Source of the DNA: Tremella fuciformis | Lineage: Eukaryota > Basidiomycota > Tremellomycetes > Tremellales > Tremellaceae | DNA length: 64,000 nucleotides | Direction: 5' to 3' | NCBI GenBank assembly: GCA_032768795.1 | Contig: CP136491.1 | Coordinates: 558,001 to 622,000 of the forward strand | Part shown: positions 32,305 to 42,234 of the stretch, piece after piece | Position numbering within the stretch: position 1 is the first letter of the stretch | How the letters are laid out: the number at the start of each line of letters is the position of its first letter | Translations under genes and position numbers: made by a program | The notes under the pieces: model-generated | Databases searched by the model: none | Seen by the model: the letters and a program-made list of their open reading frames with translations, nothing else | What the model was told of the DNA's origin: nothing

Positions 32305-32602
32305 TACCATTTGTAATTCTTCAGCATTCCTTGATTGGGCTCCATGAATCACCATTGACAATTTCACTCTCTTGGTCAGGACGCACTGGGGCTGAGGCGT
32401 ATTCATGCTGCATCCTTGACAGCCATGGTCCTTGGATGACCGACTTCAATTGACAAGGCTCCTCCGCTCACTGAATTGGTCCTTTCCCAAAAAGCCACAC
32501 CCCCGCCTGCCGGGCTCTCACGCTCCTCCCTTCTCCGCTTTTTTCTTGATTGTGCTGTAATGCGAGAGGGTTCTACATAAGGGAGAGCGCCGCATTGTGA
32601 CA
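32305..32602. repeat. Eroded LTR relic, family A (inverted orientation)
   Basis: Matches the right part of 8971-9405: TTCTTCAGCA, TTGATTGGGCTCCATGAATC, ACCATTGACAATTTCACTCT, then TTCTTGATTGTG, GCGAGAGG, GGGAGAGCGCCGCATTGTGA ending at 32602 in GTGACA. Many differences are CG to CA or TG. The left end is not definable; the CTCGACGAGG motifs have been lost. Confidence 0.75.
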
Positions 32603-32667
32603 GACTTGGTGGGGATTTCGCGCGGCATTTGGCATCGCTGGTTTAAGATGGAGACAAGCGACAACTG

Positions 32668-32701
32668 GACGATACGTCATGCATGTGTGTATTTGCTGGA
32701 C
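32668..32701. repeat. Dispersed short repeat, copy 2
   Basis: Second copy of the repeat at 27934-27967, lying 65 bp after the LTR relic. Confidence 0.5.
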
Positions 32702-33009
32702 ACATCTGACATCAAACTTACTGGTGAACCACGCAAGGGTCCGTGCGAAGTAGATCAGTTCAAGCACCACCCAGCAATCGCACGGAAATCATGCGGAGTG
32801 AATTAATTGCGTCTCCCTCTTGAGCAGCACCAACTCCCCCCACCCCCCTTCCCAAGCAGACGAGCTGCAAGACCTCTTGAGAGTTTTGCGAATTGGTTGC
32901 AGTCATCAACTCAACCTTACAAGCGTGGCCGATGTGAACGATCTTCTTCCACCATGACCAACTTCATAATGGCGCCGAGAAACCACGAGACACCACGCGC
33001 ACTACAGTT

Positions 33010-33607
33010 TCAATCTCAATCGAGCTTACCCCACCAGAGCCAGAGAACTTGGAACGGAAGGAGAAAGGTAAAACCACGACGGGAGCGCTCAGCGCAGACC
33101 TTTCAGCTCTGTCTCTACCCGCTGACCACGAGGCAAAAAGTGACGACTCTGCGGCGACGCCGAAGGTATATGACTCGGACGCAACAAGCTATACCTCTGA
33201 TGACGCTCCTAACGATGTGTCTGCTCAGGACTGAGGACTGACAAGAGGCTCTAACGAGAGCGCCCGAAATCCTCACCGACTTGGCAAAAGACAATCACCC
33301 CTGCTTCTCGGATTGTACGTCCCGCTGCGCGATGTACAGCGTTTCAGGAGGTGACGAGAAAAGACTGAAGAGCTCTTCAACGAACGAGTACATGCTGGAC
33401 ACTCTGAGGGCTTGGAAGAGCTGGTCATCTGGCCAGAAGAACCCGGTAGGGCGCGCTCTGGAAGCGTTCCAACTGTGGCTCGAACGAATTCGGGGCCCTT
33501 GCAATCTAGCGCCAGCTGAATGCCCGCCCTTTCCGGATTTCCGTACGACCAATCTTCTCAAACTCCCATCGAAATCGCATGCAGGAGATGGCCCGCCTCG
33601 TGGGTGA
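33010..33607 (+). pseudogene. Broken member of the island family
   Basis: The first piece, in frame with no good start, reads TTVSISIELTPPEPENLE, then Asp/Ser-rich residues (KVYDSDATSYTSDDAPND) to a stop at 33234; this recalls the start of the 35650 protein (HVKVTIIITPSDTPD and its Asp/Ser-rich region). In another frame from 33281 follows STNEYMLDTLRAWKSWSSGQK...ALEAFQLWLERIRG, which lines up with the RYTFEYAVQRYEDWISTTP...DALVQLYHELKG part of 35650. Stop plus frame change suggest a pseudogene, unless an unseen intron joins them. Confidence 0.45.
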
Positions 33608-34019
33608 TCTCGTGATTCAACGAAGCTGTGATGCGTGCGTCACATCTCCCGTGGCAGGCATTGCGAGCCTTACTTTGCTTTAGGCTGCCCATGGCTCTAC
33701 GGAAGCTGACCAGCTCTTAAGACGGTCACGGATAAAGGGAGTCAGGCTGCTGGAGGACCGCATGGCATAGCAACACAACTGTCCGCCCGAAGAAACAAAG
33801 GCTTGCCTGCTGTGTTGTGTTCGACAAATGTCTGGCAGAGAACCAATGCCGACCACGCCAGACCCCAAGCCTAAGCGTCTGTTATTTTGCCCTTTCCCCA
33901 AAGCGTCTCAGCCTCCCCGCTAGCAGAGACCCCAGCAATTGCATCCCTGGATCAGCTAGCGTTTGCCAGTCCCGCCGCGGAGAGTTCCGGGTCCTGTGCT
34001 TCAACAGACATCGTTATTG

Positions 34020-34605
34020 CATTCCTGATACCGATGCTCCATCACACACCGCGATGCATTCCGTTGGCATCATCAAAGGCGAAACCTCGGTATGGCACGC
34101 AGTCACGATACCTACCCAGGAAAGCCACATTCTCTTGGATCCTATGAGTGACATGCATGCAAATCGACGGACTCATTTGCAGCCTCCGCAAGGAGTGCGT
34201 GGCGAGAAAGATTATAAAAGGTATGGGGGCCTTGTGAACGGCATCAAAGCCGACAACGCGTCGGCGCGTTACCTGCAGCCTTCCGTAGAGGAAGGTTTCG
34301 GAAAGCCAGCATATGCTCAAAAGAAAGCCGAAGTCAGGCATCGCGGCAGAAGTCTGAGGAGCTGAGTCATAGGAGGCGGTCTTCCTGTGCAGCACTTCAC
34401 GCGACAATGCTTCAAAGCTGAAATGGTCAAAGCCAACCCTCATGAAGGATTGCATGCTGCACCGGTCCCGTATCGGTTCCGAGAGACCGTGCTGCATACA
34501 GTTCCCGTGGTGAGGTCCTGTTGCTGTCGATTGCCCTTCAGTAGGCGTGTCTGCTTGGCCGACCAAAGACGAAGCGTGCTGACCAGAGCTCACAATGGGC
34601 TCAAA
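34020..34605 (+). pseudogene. Decayed paralogue of the 28625 gene
   Basis: The frame ending at 34365 reads HILLDPMSD...GEKDYKRYGGLVNGIKADN, ASARYLQPSVEE, matching SLLDPRGTW...GKKDAHRYASLIENFKANN, TARYLRPFIQKE of the 28625 protein. After a stop the DNA still matches (GAAGTCTG, CATAGGAGGC, CTTCAAAGCTGAAATGGTCA) and TGAGGTCCTG and AAAGACGAAGCG occur in both past the functional copy's stop. Frameshifts and the early stop mark it as dead. Confidence 0.65.
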
Positions 34606-34620
34606 TTCGATGACCACTGG

Positions 34621-35649
34621 CACGCTACCACAATAGAAGGTTTCCTAGGCGGTTCAGGGAGCTAGTAGAAAGCGCGTCGTGATCCATGCTTCTGCTTTTG
34701 CACCAATTTATGGGAGCTGCCTTGACAAGTTCGATCCCCTGATTCAGCCCCCTGTGTTCACCGAGCAGCTTAAGTATACAGAGCGGATTCATGCACAGTT
34801 GACTGAGACGAGAGGAGGGGCGAGTAGTCGAGCGATCCAATTGAAAGTATGGCCAACACGGACCCCTTGAAGGCGGGCCTATATACTACTGTACAAGTCA
34901 TTCAAGCCCAAATTTCTCTTGTGGATGAGAGCAGCCTTCGGTGCAGGACAGACAGCCGCGATCTAGTAAGTGTAATGCTTCTGCGAGTGATGGCGTCTCT
35001 ACAGGGCTGGTCCCTGGCATCTGGGACCAGCTTTACAGAGTGAGGCCGGCTCTTTGCTTTGAGCTTCAGAGGGAAAGTTACCTCAACCAGATCTGCTAAC
35101 TCCAACTTTCGACAATCCGCTTGCTGGGAGTCTTCGCAATGCGCAGTTCACTTGCCTGTGTCATCTCTTGCACCGCAGCTCGCTTGTCCATTGTCACATC
35201 GATAGGTCTGGGAGCTCCCAGATAGTTCTGTCCAGGTTTTGATGTGTATCTCCATATTGTACAGTAGATCATCAAGTCCTTTCCTTTCGGGTGAGTAAAA
35301 TTGGGAATTCTCGGTGCACGCAGTATTTTACGATATTTTGGCGTAACTCTGGCCTCCACGTCACTGAAATCTCCGTCCCCCCCCCTTTTCCCCCCCCTCC
35401 CCCTTCCCCTACTCACGGAGAGAAGAAGGGAGCCTCCCGCTGAAAGCAAGATTCGCGCCTCGCACTGCAGTACATGGCGGGCGGTCTTTGTGTCAACCTG
35501 GACAAGGGATCCGCCTTCAGCAAACTTTCAGCTCTCATCGCCACTTCTCCCCTGCCATTACCTTCTTCGACTACCATTTGTCTGTTGAGCTCGAACCGCC
35601 CTAGAATTCGCCTTGTTATTCGCTACAAAGTAAGTGGTCAGATAGCCAC
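34621..35649. other. Gene-poor stretch with C-rich tract
   Basis: No supported gene. A pyrimidine tract with runs of 9 and 8 C is at 35377-35412, about 240 bp before the 35650 ATG. A minus-strand frame (35096-35449) is open but unconvincing. Confidence 0.35.
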
Positions 35650-36252
35650 ATGTCTACCATCCGAAGCGTAGCTAGCGACGATCTCAGCGCATCAGGAGGC
35701 GCCGGCGATCTGGAAGTGCCGCATGTGAAAGTGACAATCATCATAACCCCCAGCGATACTCCAGACAAGTCCACTGAGGACACGAGGCCCAACTCAGAGG
35801 GCCAGCTCGAGATTGGCATCGGAACGTCTGATACAGAAACCTCCGCCTCTGATACCCGCATCTCGCACTCCTCCTTACCCCGCATCACCATCCCAGATAG
35901 TGAGGAATCGCCAGGGGGCAGCCCGAAAACGGCGGACTCTGGGCATCTCAGTCCTGACCGTTATACCTTCGAATACGCAGTACAGCGATATGAAGACTGG
36001 ATTAGCACGACCCCAGCCAAGAAGACGGATTACGATGCTCTGGTACAGCTATACCATGAACTCAAGGGTGATCCTGAGACACTCACCAAGGCGGCCAATG
36101 CGCGAATGACCGCTTCAACAAATAGCCCTTCATTTGACGACGCAGATACTTTTACGTCCTTCCGCAAAGATCTAAGCGAAGGGATTCCCGCAGGGAAAGT
36201 CAAGAAGTGGCGAGAGGAGCTGCTAGACATATTTGATATCGAGTCTGATTAA
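35650..36252 (+). CDS. Unrecognised Ser/Thr/Asp-rich protein with C-terminal helical module (island family)
   Basis: Intronless frame of 200 residues, start MSTIRSVASDDLSASG. Residues 25-100 hold a short beta-like segment (HVKVTIIITP) and then a Ser/Thr/Asp/Pro-rich region (TSDTETSASDTRISHSS). Residues 103-200 look helical: SPDRYTFEYAVQRYEDWIST, KKTDYDALVQLYHELKGDP, FTSFRKDLSEGI, KKWREELLDIFDIESD. Low Cys content, no membrane segment. It is the cleanest representative of the family; the pattern KK-x(3)-Y-x(2)-L-[VI]-x(3)-[YF] also appears at 28625 and 34020. Function unknown. Confidence 0.6.
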   Translation: MSTIRSVASDDLSASGGAGDLEVPHVKVTIIITPSDTPDKSTEDTRPNSEGQLEIGIGTSDTETSASDTRISHSSLPRITIPDSEESPGGSPKTADSGHLSPDRYTFEYAVQRYEDWISTTPAKKTDYDALVQLYHELKGDPETLTKAANARMTASTNSPSFDDADTFTSFRKDLSEGIPAGKVKKWREELLDIFDIESD

Positions 36253-36985
36253 ATTGCCAGGGTCGATGAGTAGGAGTGAACCTAACACTACTGATGTCCC
36301 CCTTCCCACCTCCTCCTCTTGTCACTCGGTGAACGAGGAGCGCAGCTATAGTACCATGCGATCGTTTTCCGTAGGATCCACTTTGAACAGCATGTAATAC
36401 ACCATGTATCTCTCACCCTTGTGGGTTCCAATCAGCTCTTCTGATGTCCGCCGAGACCGACTCCCTAACAGTCGAATCTTGGGAAAGAGACACTTGTCCG
36501 GGTCTGGTAGGCGCGTAAGGTGGATTCAGGTTATCCAAAGAAGTTGTGTAGCGAGTCTACATGTAGCGCATCGCAGACTCCTACTGAACTCGTGCCAGAA
36601 TGCGCTGCCCTGTTCCTGTTGCGAAGAAAATGCAGTTATAGCATGTACCCTCAACAGGTATGTACACCGGCTGTCGCCTGCGACCGACATGTCGATTGAA
36701 AGTGACATACCGGAAGAGATCCGACTGACTGTATATACAAGCCCTAATTCTCTTCGGTCAGTAAATCAACCGCTGATCATGCATGATCAAACGCATATAC
36801 TTTGAAGTCTCGCCACGGGGTGAACCCATAGAGACCGGCCCAAACTCATCATAGAAGAAGCCTCTGCTCGGTGCCTATGTGAGGGGTTCGTTCTTTAAGA
36901 AGAAGATACAATCTTGTGCGCCCATTCGAACAGACTTGGAGGGCTATGGTTTGATGCCTCGATACAAAGCGCTTGAGGACGGGGC
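36253..36985. other. Gene-poor stretch
   Basis: Only short, unconvincing ORFs. Nothing recognised. Confidence 0.35.
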
Positions 36986-37672
36986 TCGGGGAACAAAGGT
37001 TGTCCTAAATGGTTCGCCTGGACATACATAGCTTTTGGCATTGACCTTTCAGCTGGTCCCCCAACCCGTGTTCCGCGTGGCGGTGCTCGACGACCCATAT
37101 GTAAAGGTGAAGAGCTGCGCAAGGGGGAGTACTCGTTCGACACTGAAAATGTGCGCCACGGTATCGAGCCCGATCATCCTACCACTCAGAGCGCCATATC
37201 TGTCCGGCCACCGACGTCTTCGTCACAGAAGTTCTCTTTCGGCGGTCAACAGGAACATAGCCCGACAGTCGAGAGTTCCGCTCAAGCAGTCTCGACTCAC
37301 TCCACCGCCCCTACCTAGCAAGGGACACTGCTTATCGGGGATCAAGCCGATGCCAGCGAGACCAGTGCTCAGCTGCCGCCGGAACACCAGACGAAACGCA
37401 CGGAGCTGCTCGTCCTCTATGCACGGGCTGGCGGAGATTCGACCTTGAAAGACGGCTCCCTACTACCAGTCCAGAAGGGTATGTCATCTACTCTAGCTGA
37501 CCCAAAGACAAGGTGCGGTGTAGACATCTGCACCCTTGAATCTCGGCTTCTCGAGGATCTGAGCTGGCGAAATGCTGAAGGTATGATAGCATTCAGGGCT
37601 CAAGCTGACTCTTTCATGCAACAGTGGGGGTTCGAAATAATGGACAAAGAGTCAGCGGAATATATGATGTAG
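36986..37672 (+). pseudogene. Possible island-family member, no clear start, one in-frame stop
   Basis: A single frame runs from about 36986 to 37672 with one TAG near 37314. The first half is polar (KGEELRKGEYSFDTENVRHG, SFGGQQEHSPTVESSAQ), the second reads TKRTELLVLYARAGGD, SRLLEDLSWRNAEGMIAFR and ends FEIMDKESAEYMM. TKRTELLVLYARAGG resembles KKTDYDALVQLYHELKG of 35650. A 30-bp GTCTCG...ACCTAG stretch covering the stop would splice in phase, but this is shorter than other introns here. Either a recent pseudogene or a gene with a very small intron. Confidence 0.35.
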
Positions 37673-37900
37673 AGCTACAATCGGATCAATAGCCCACGGA
37701 ACAGTAGAACCCGGGGTCTGGGTCGAAGAAACAACCGAGACAACCCTGGACAAAATTCCATCTCATGAAGGGTTTTAACCCAGATCCTCATCCGCAGAGA
37801 ACCTTTTCTTCTGGCTGTCGGCAACGTCGACGCTCATCAACAGCGAGATATTGCCTGTGCAGCTATTCCATCTCACCATGTATTCTCAGCTTTTCATTGA

Positions 37901-38236
37901 TCACGCCGTCCTTGTGACACCATAGTGATGGCGCGGTCGAGTGTCTTTGGCCCTGACGGTCACTTTGAATACTGCTCCCGGTCTGAAAGTCTGGAAAAAG
38001 TCGTCAGACAGAACTCCCGAAATCTGCGATGAATTGGCATCAAGTGAGGCTGTGGGAGAGGCTGTCTCCCTCACATACATCCTGCCCTCGGTCCGGACAT
38101 TGATATCCACAAAGAGTCCCCTCTGAGGAGCGCCCCGATCACCCGGGTGTGGGCTCTTGCCCTTGTGGATCTCTCTCCTGAGATCCAGCCATGAGAAGTG
38201 GGAGACCACAAAGCGGTCTTGAAGGCGGCAGAGCAC
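37901..38236 (-). CDS. Open frame of unknown nature
   Basis: 111 codons, with a stretch that reads like a folded domain: LFVDINVRTEGRMYVRET, then ISGVLSDDFFQTFRPGAVFK. No start context or homologue recognised. It may be a fragment of a larger lost gene or chance. Confidence 0.2.
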   Translation of the reverse strand: MLCRLQDRFVVSHFSWLDLRREIHKGKSPHPGDRGAPQRGLFVDINVRTEGRMYVRETASPTASLDANSSQISGVLSDDFFQTFRPGAVFKVTVRAKDTRPRHHYGVTRTA

Positions 38237-40175
38237 CGGTGACCTCTCTCTGGCCTATTCTGTTTGTTTCCGTCCCCAGGGTAAAGTTCGAGTGCCCTTC
38301 TTTGTGTGCTCTTACACGACCTGCGAAAGAAGCATCGGTGCTTTTCGATGGTTGGCGCATGGGTCTCGAAGTGCTGGCGAGGCGACGGTCAGCTTATGTG
38401 TCCCTAAATGTAGGGCGCAACAAAGTCGTTGACCACTGGCTCGCGTAGCCACATCAGCCGAGGAGCGGATCCCGGAGAGAGCTGATACGCTTCGGCCTGA
38501 CGATCGCCCGGGGCGACAAGGTCAGACTCGGCTTGCTTGACCACTTTTTCGGTTCGGACGAGGTTTCCATGTGGGCAAAGGCCTACAGCAAGTCAACTAC
38601 TCCTCGAGAAAACGCCCCTCCCTCACTCTTACCGCCGCCTCTGGGGCTTCCCCGACGGCAGCTCTTATAAACTGTGGCGGAATTGAGTGTGGCGTTTTTG
38701 AGACTGCCACAAACAACTTCCGCCACAGTCGGCGTCCGTGCGTCCTCAGATGGAGTCATTCCGCCGTCCTGCCATGCATTATCGATGATGCGACTGCTTA
38801 CAGGCCCAATTTTCAGGTATGCAAACCCGCAACGATCAGATGGACCGGCTTCAAGGCAAAAGCTGCCTCAACCTGCTGGATCGCTACCTCGCGTGAGCAT
38901 GCAAGGATCTCCCTAGATTATCTAGCAGTGTTGGGGGTGACTGAGTGAGATCTGACATGCGGCAGTGGCATTTGTCGTGGCATTACCCCTTACTTGAGCA
39001 ACCGCTTGTTACAGACAATGTCACCGGTGAGAGGTTTATCTCGGGTTGTCTTTCAAGCTTCTATCGCCTGCCCTCTGCGCTGAAGTCTACTGTCGCCGAC
39101 AGCCCGACTGGGAGGAGACAGAAGCCCAATGAAGCTCAGCCCTGCGCCAGGCGGGGCCGACCTTCCTGGACTCACGTTCCGTATGTCCCGCAGCCTCACA
39201 CAATGTATGTATTTTCCAGGTTGGAATGGGTGTGTCGGACAATTGTGTGAGCATCTGCCGTTCGATGAGTACCGTAGTAGCGGTTAACGATTTCTTGCTG
39301 TTCCTTTCCGCGGGATCAACAAGTCCCCACACACGCACTGCGCTCAACTCCCCCAACACCGGCCTGGTAGGGTTCGGCAGGCCGGTAGGGAAGATGTCGA
39401 AGACACGCCCGTCAGTCGTCGAAGACGCTTCACACTGGATCCAAAGCTGACCTCAGATCGTCTGAGAGTGTACACAACTCATTACTCTGGGGAGTGCATG
39501 TCGCCGTGGTGGTCACTGAGCACAAGTACAAAGTGGCGAGCCCTACGCCAGTAGCGAGAGTGAGGACTGTACCACCACGGAATCGGGCTTGTAGCCCTCC
39601 TCGAAAGCTCAGCCAGGCTGACATAGCAATGGCTTCACATTGATATTCACATTGTCTGATATGATATGCCTGCTCTTCGTACTAAAGCAAGGTACAAAGG
39701 GGCCCACTGATCCGACTGCAGTGCTCCCTACACTTATGTCCGTGGCCGTGGAAGCCGATGTAATGCAGCGGAAGCGAAGAGAGAGGAAGAGAGAGGTCCT
39801 GATTCACAACATGGAAAAGGGTCACCGTCTCCGCGAACCGCGTGATCAACTCATCAGCAGGCGGCCTCAAGAAGTGCCTCTGGCTAAACTGCCTCTTGCG
39901 ATTGGGAACGTATCAAGCAACCAGACTATGACAGACGTACTCCGTACCGAAGCTTCAGCAGAGAGACACACGCGGAACTAACGGCGACTCGACAGAGCTA
40001 CACTTCACTTTTCTTGCATCCAAAGGGGCGTATCGGCATTGCGAAACTTCGGCAACAGCCGTGAAGCCATACGCCCGGAGCAGGTGGAAGGATAGGGCGG
40101 GGGCGTGGGATCGCGGGTTGTGCGTGGGGCGCGGGGGGACAGGGTGGGAGGGAGCGTGTGGAGCTCTCGCGGGGG

Positions 40176-40208
<33 letters not shown>

Positions 40209-40456
40209 AGGGGGTCGTGGAGCAGGCTCAAAGGTTTATTCAACTATCTCGAATGTCTTCACAAATATAACTTCAAAGTAGTGAGGATGTGGAAATGGTC
40301 AGCGAGCCTTTCTCTCGCGCCCGCTTCTTTTCATTCAAACCCTTGAGTCTTCATCGCCTCACCTGTCCGTTTGATACGCAGTGAGGGTTCTTGAGGTTGA
40401 TTTTCTTGAACGCTAGTCTTTAGATTCTGATCAACAAAATCGACCTTCTGCCCGTC
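38237..40456. other. Gene-poor stretch with a G31 homopolymer
   Basis: Many short overlapping ORFs in both strands and none convincing. It ends with the G tract at 40177-40207, about 250 bp before the next ATG. Confidence 0.4.
40177..40207 (+). repeat. Poly-G tract, 31 nt
   Basis: Thirty-one consecutive G, preceded by GGGGGC and followed by AAGGGGG; a strong G-quadruplex candidate. The exact length in the genome may differ. Confidence 0.9.
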
Positions 40457-41412
40457 ATGTCCGCCGATTCATACTGCAACGTTACGCCACCAGAATCACT
40501 CATCAACACGGTCGAGGACGCCGCGGATCCGTCTCAAGCCACGGAAACCGATCACACCGAATGGAGCACTGATGGGTCCGCCAGCGAAGATAGTGAAATC
40601 TCGCCCGAGCCCGCCCTCAACACCCCCGCCAGGCCAGAGGGCGATTCTGAGAACACTACAGCCGCGACCCTCTGGCAATACTGCTGGGAGAAGTTGAGGT
40701 GGCTTCTCAGGATGAAGCCTTATTCGACCTAGCTCAGTCTGTGTACGACCGCTGCCGAGCGACGGGGATGCCTGAAGACTTCCTGATAGACATCGCTTCT
40801 TTGGTTCGTAGCAATGCTGGCACAAGAGCCTCAAACTCTCTGGTCCTCCGGATCATCGAACAGTCGGGGCTGTTTCTCTTTCACGAAGGTGCTATGAAGG
40901 ACCTCGAACAGTGGTCGACCCATTTCAAGAGCGGTTCCACGAGGCATGAGGCCGAACTGAGCCATCCCTTGACTTGCCGTGCGGCTTATGCGGAGGGCCT
41001 CATGGCAAAGTTGGAGCCCCTTTACAGGTCCAAATTTGAAAGCCAGGTTCTTCCAGAGACACAAACCCCGTACCTCACATCTGAGGCCCGCGGCTTGCGG
41101 GCTCTGGGTGCAAGTATAGGTCAACGAATCGCCCAAGACTCTATTGAGGTTGATGTGCACGGTCACTACATACCACTCGATTGGGGAGTACAAGGCGAAA
41201 ATGCCGAGTCTGCGCTGGTGGCTGCGTTAGACATTCAAACGACCAATCGCAACATCCCGACCGAGTGGCTGCCGCCTCTCGATCAGATAGACCTCATACG
41301 GGTATCTGTGAACGTTGTTCCAGATATTCACCCATCGCGTCTCAGTTGCCCTTCAAGTTTGACTTGGCCTGTACCACGGAAGGGCACTCATCTTCTCTCC
41401 TGTAATCACTAA
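40457..41412 (+). CDS. Unrecognised two-part protein, apparently frameshifted
   Basis: The first frame (40457-40732) starts MSADSYCNVTPPES and is rich in Asp, Glu, Ser, Thr and Pro, like the N-termini of the other island proteins. The second frame (from GEVEVASQDEALF near 40684, first Met 40699) gives a compact part: YDRCRATGMPEDFLIDIASL, LVLRIIEQSGLFLFHEGAMK, TCRAAYAEGLMAKLEPLYRS, ARGLRALGASIGQRIAQDSI, then WLPPLDQIDLIRV. No GT-AG intron of acceptable size joins the frames, so a one-base frameshift (real, assembly error near the long G tract, or programmed) is likely. A decayed inverted relative lies at 30780-31220. Confidence 0.5.
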
Positions 41413-42234
41413 ATGCATAAGTCTATCTGGTGACCATTCGCGAGTCTGGTCCGTCGGTGCAGGCGGTCCTCGTACAGGTCCAGATGGGGACTTGTTGTCT
41501 CTTGAAGGTTGGACAAGGCTTTGGGACGTCGAACGCGACTACGAGTAGCGACTGTCAGAGGTCGGATGATACCAATCCCGATGGGTCGACACGTGGTCGC
41601 CGAGTTACCCAGAGAAGCAATCTTAGATAACTGCATGTCGTCATGACAGATGAGAGAGCGCGTTGTTGCTCCCCGTCGGAACCCGTACTCGAAGACATCG
41701 CCGACTCGACTTCACTCTTGATCTCTCATTCCCCTCTCATCTGACGATATAGCGAAACAGATCCCACCCCTACCACCATACACCTAGGCTGCATCGTCCG
41801 TTCTCGTCTCACCCCCGCCCCTTTGTTCAGCTCCTCACATCGCCTTCTCTCACCGAGGGTAACACGTGTTGCCACCCGACTCTTCTGAAGACTCAGGAGG
41901 AGGGGGTCATTCCATACGCTATCTGGTGTGCCCGTTGGGACGGATCACTAGAGCGTGTCCTGTCCTCACCTTCACACAAGCCATCATTCCCTTTGCGACT
42001 CGGCTATCACCCGTACGGCCACATTGACCCATCCCAGCGCTACTAGGTCACTCCGTCCTTTTTCGTGTCTTCGATAGGGTCAGACCTACAAAGTGCACCT
42101 GCCCAGACCAGCCGTCCATTTGCCTCTACCTCAATCATCTCGAGGGTTGCTTCGCATAGTTGGACAGGCCCGAGGCTCGCCTACCTTCTGCTGCGGGCGC
42201 CGGACCTCGCAGCTCGACCGACGCCTCTCATCAT
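41413..42234. other. Upstream region of the BCAS3-like gene
   Basis: About 820 bp, pyrimidine-rich near 41750-41850. An in-frame upstream Met exists at 42160. No other feature supported. Confidence 0.35.

Noticed and set aside
37628..37640. GGGTTCGAAAT, resembling a tRNA T-loop
   Set aside because: No matching acceptor stem, D-arm or anticodon arm within tRNA distance. No convincing tRNA gene was found anywhere in the window.
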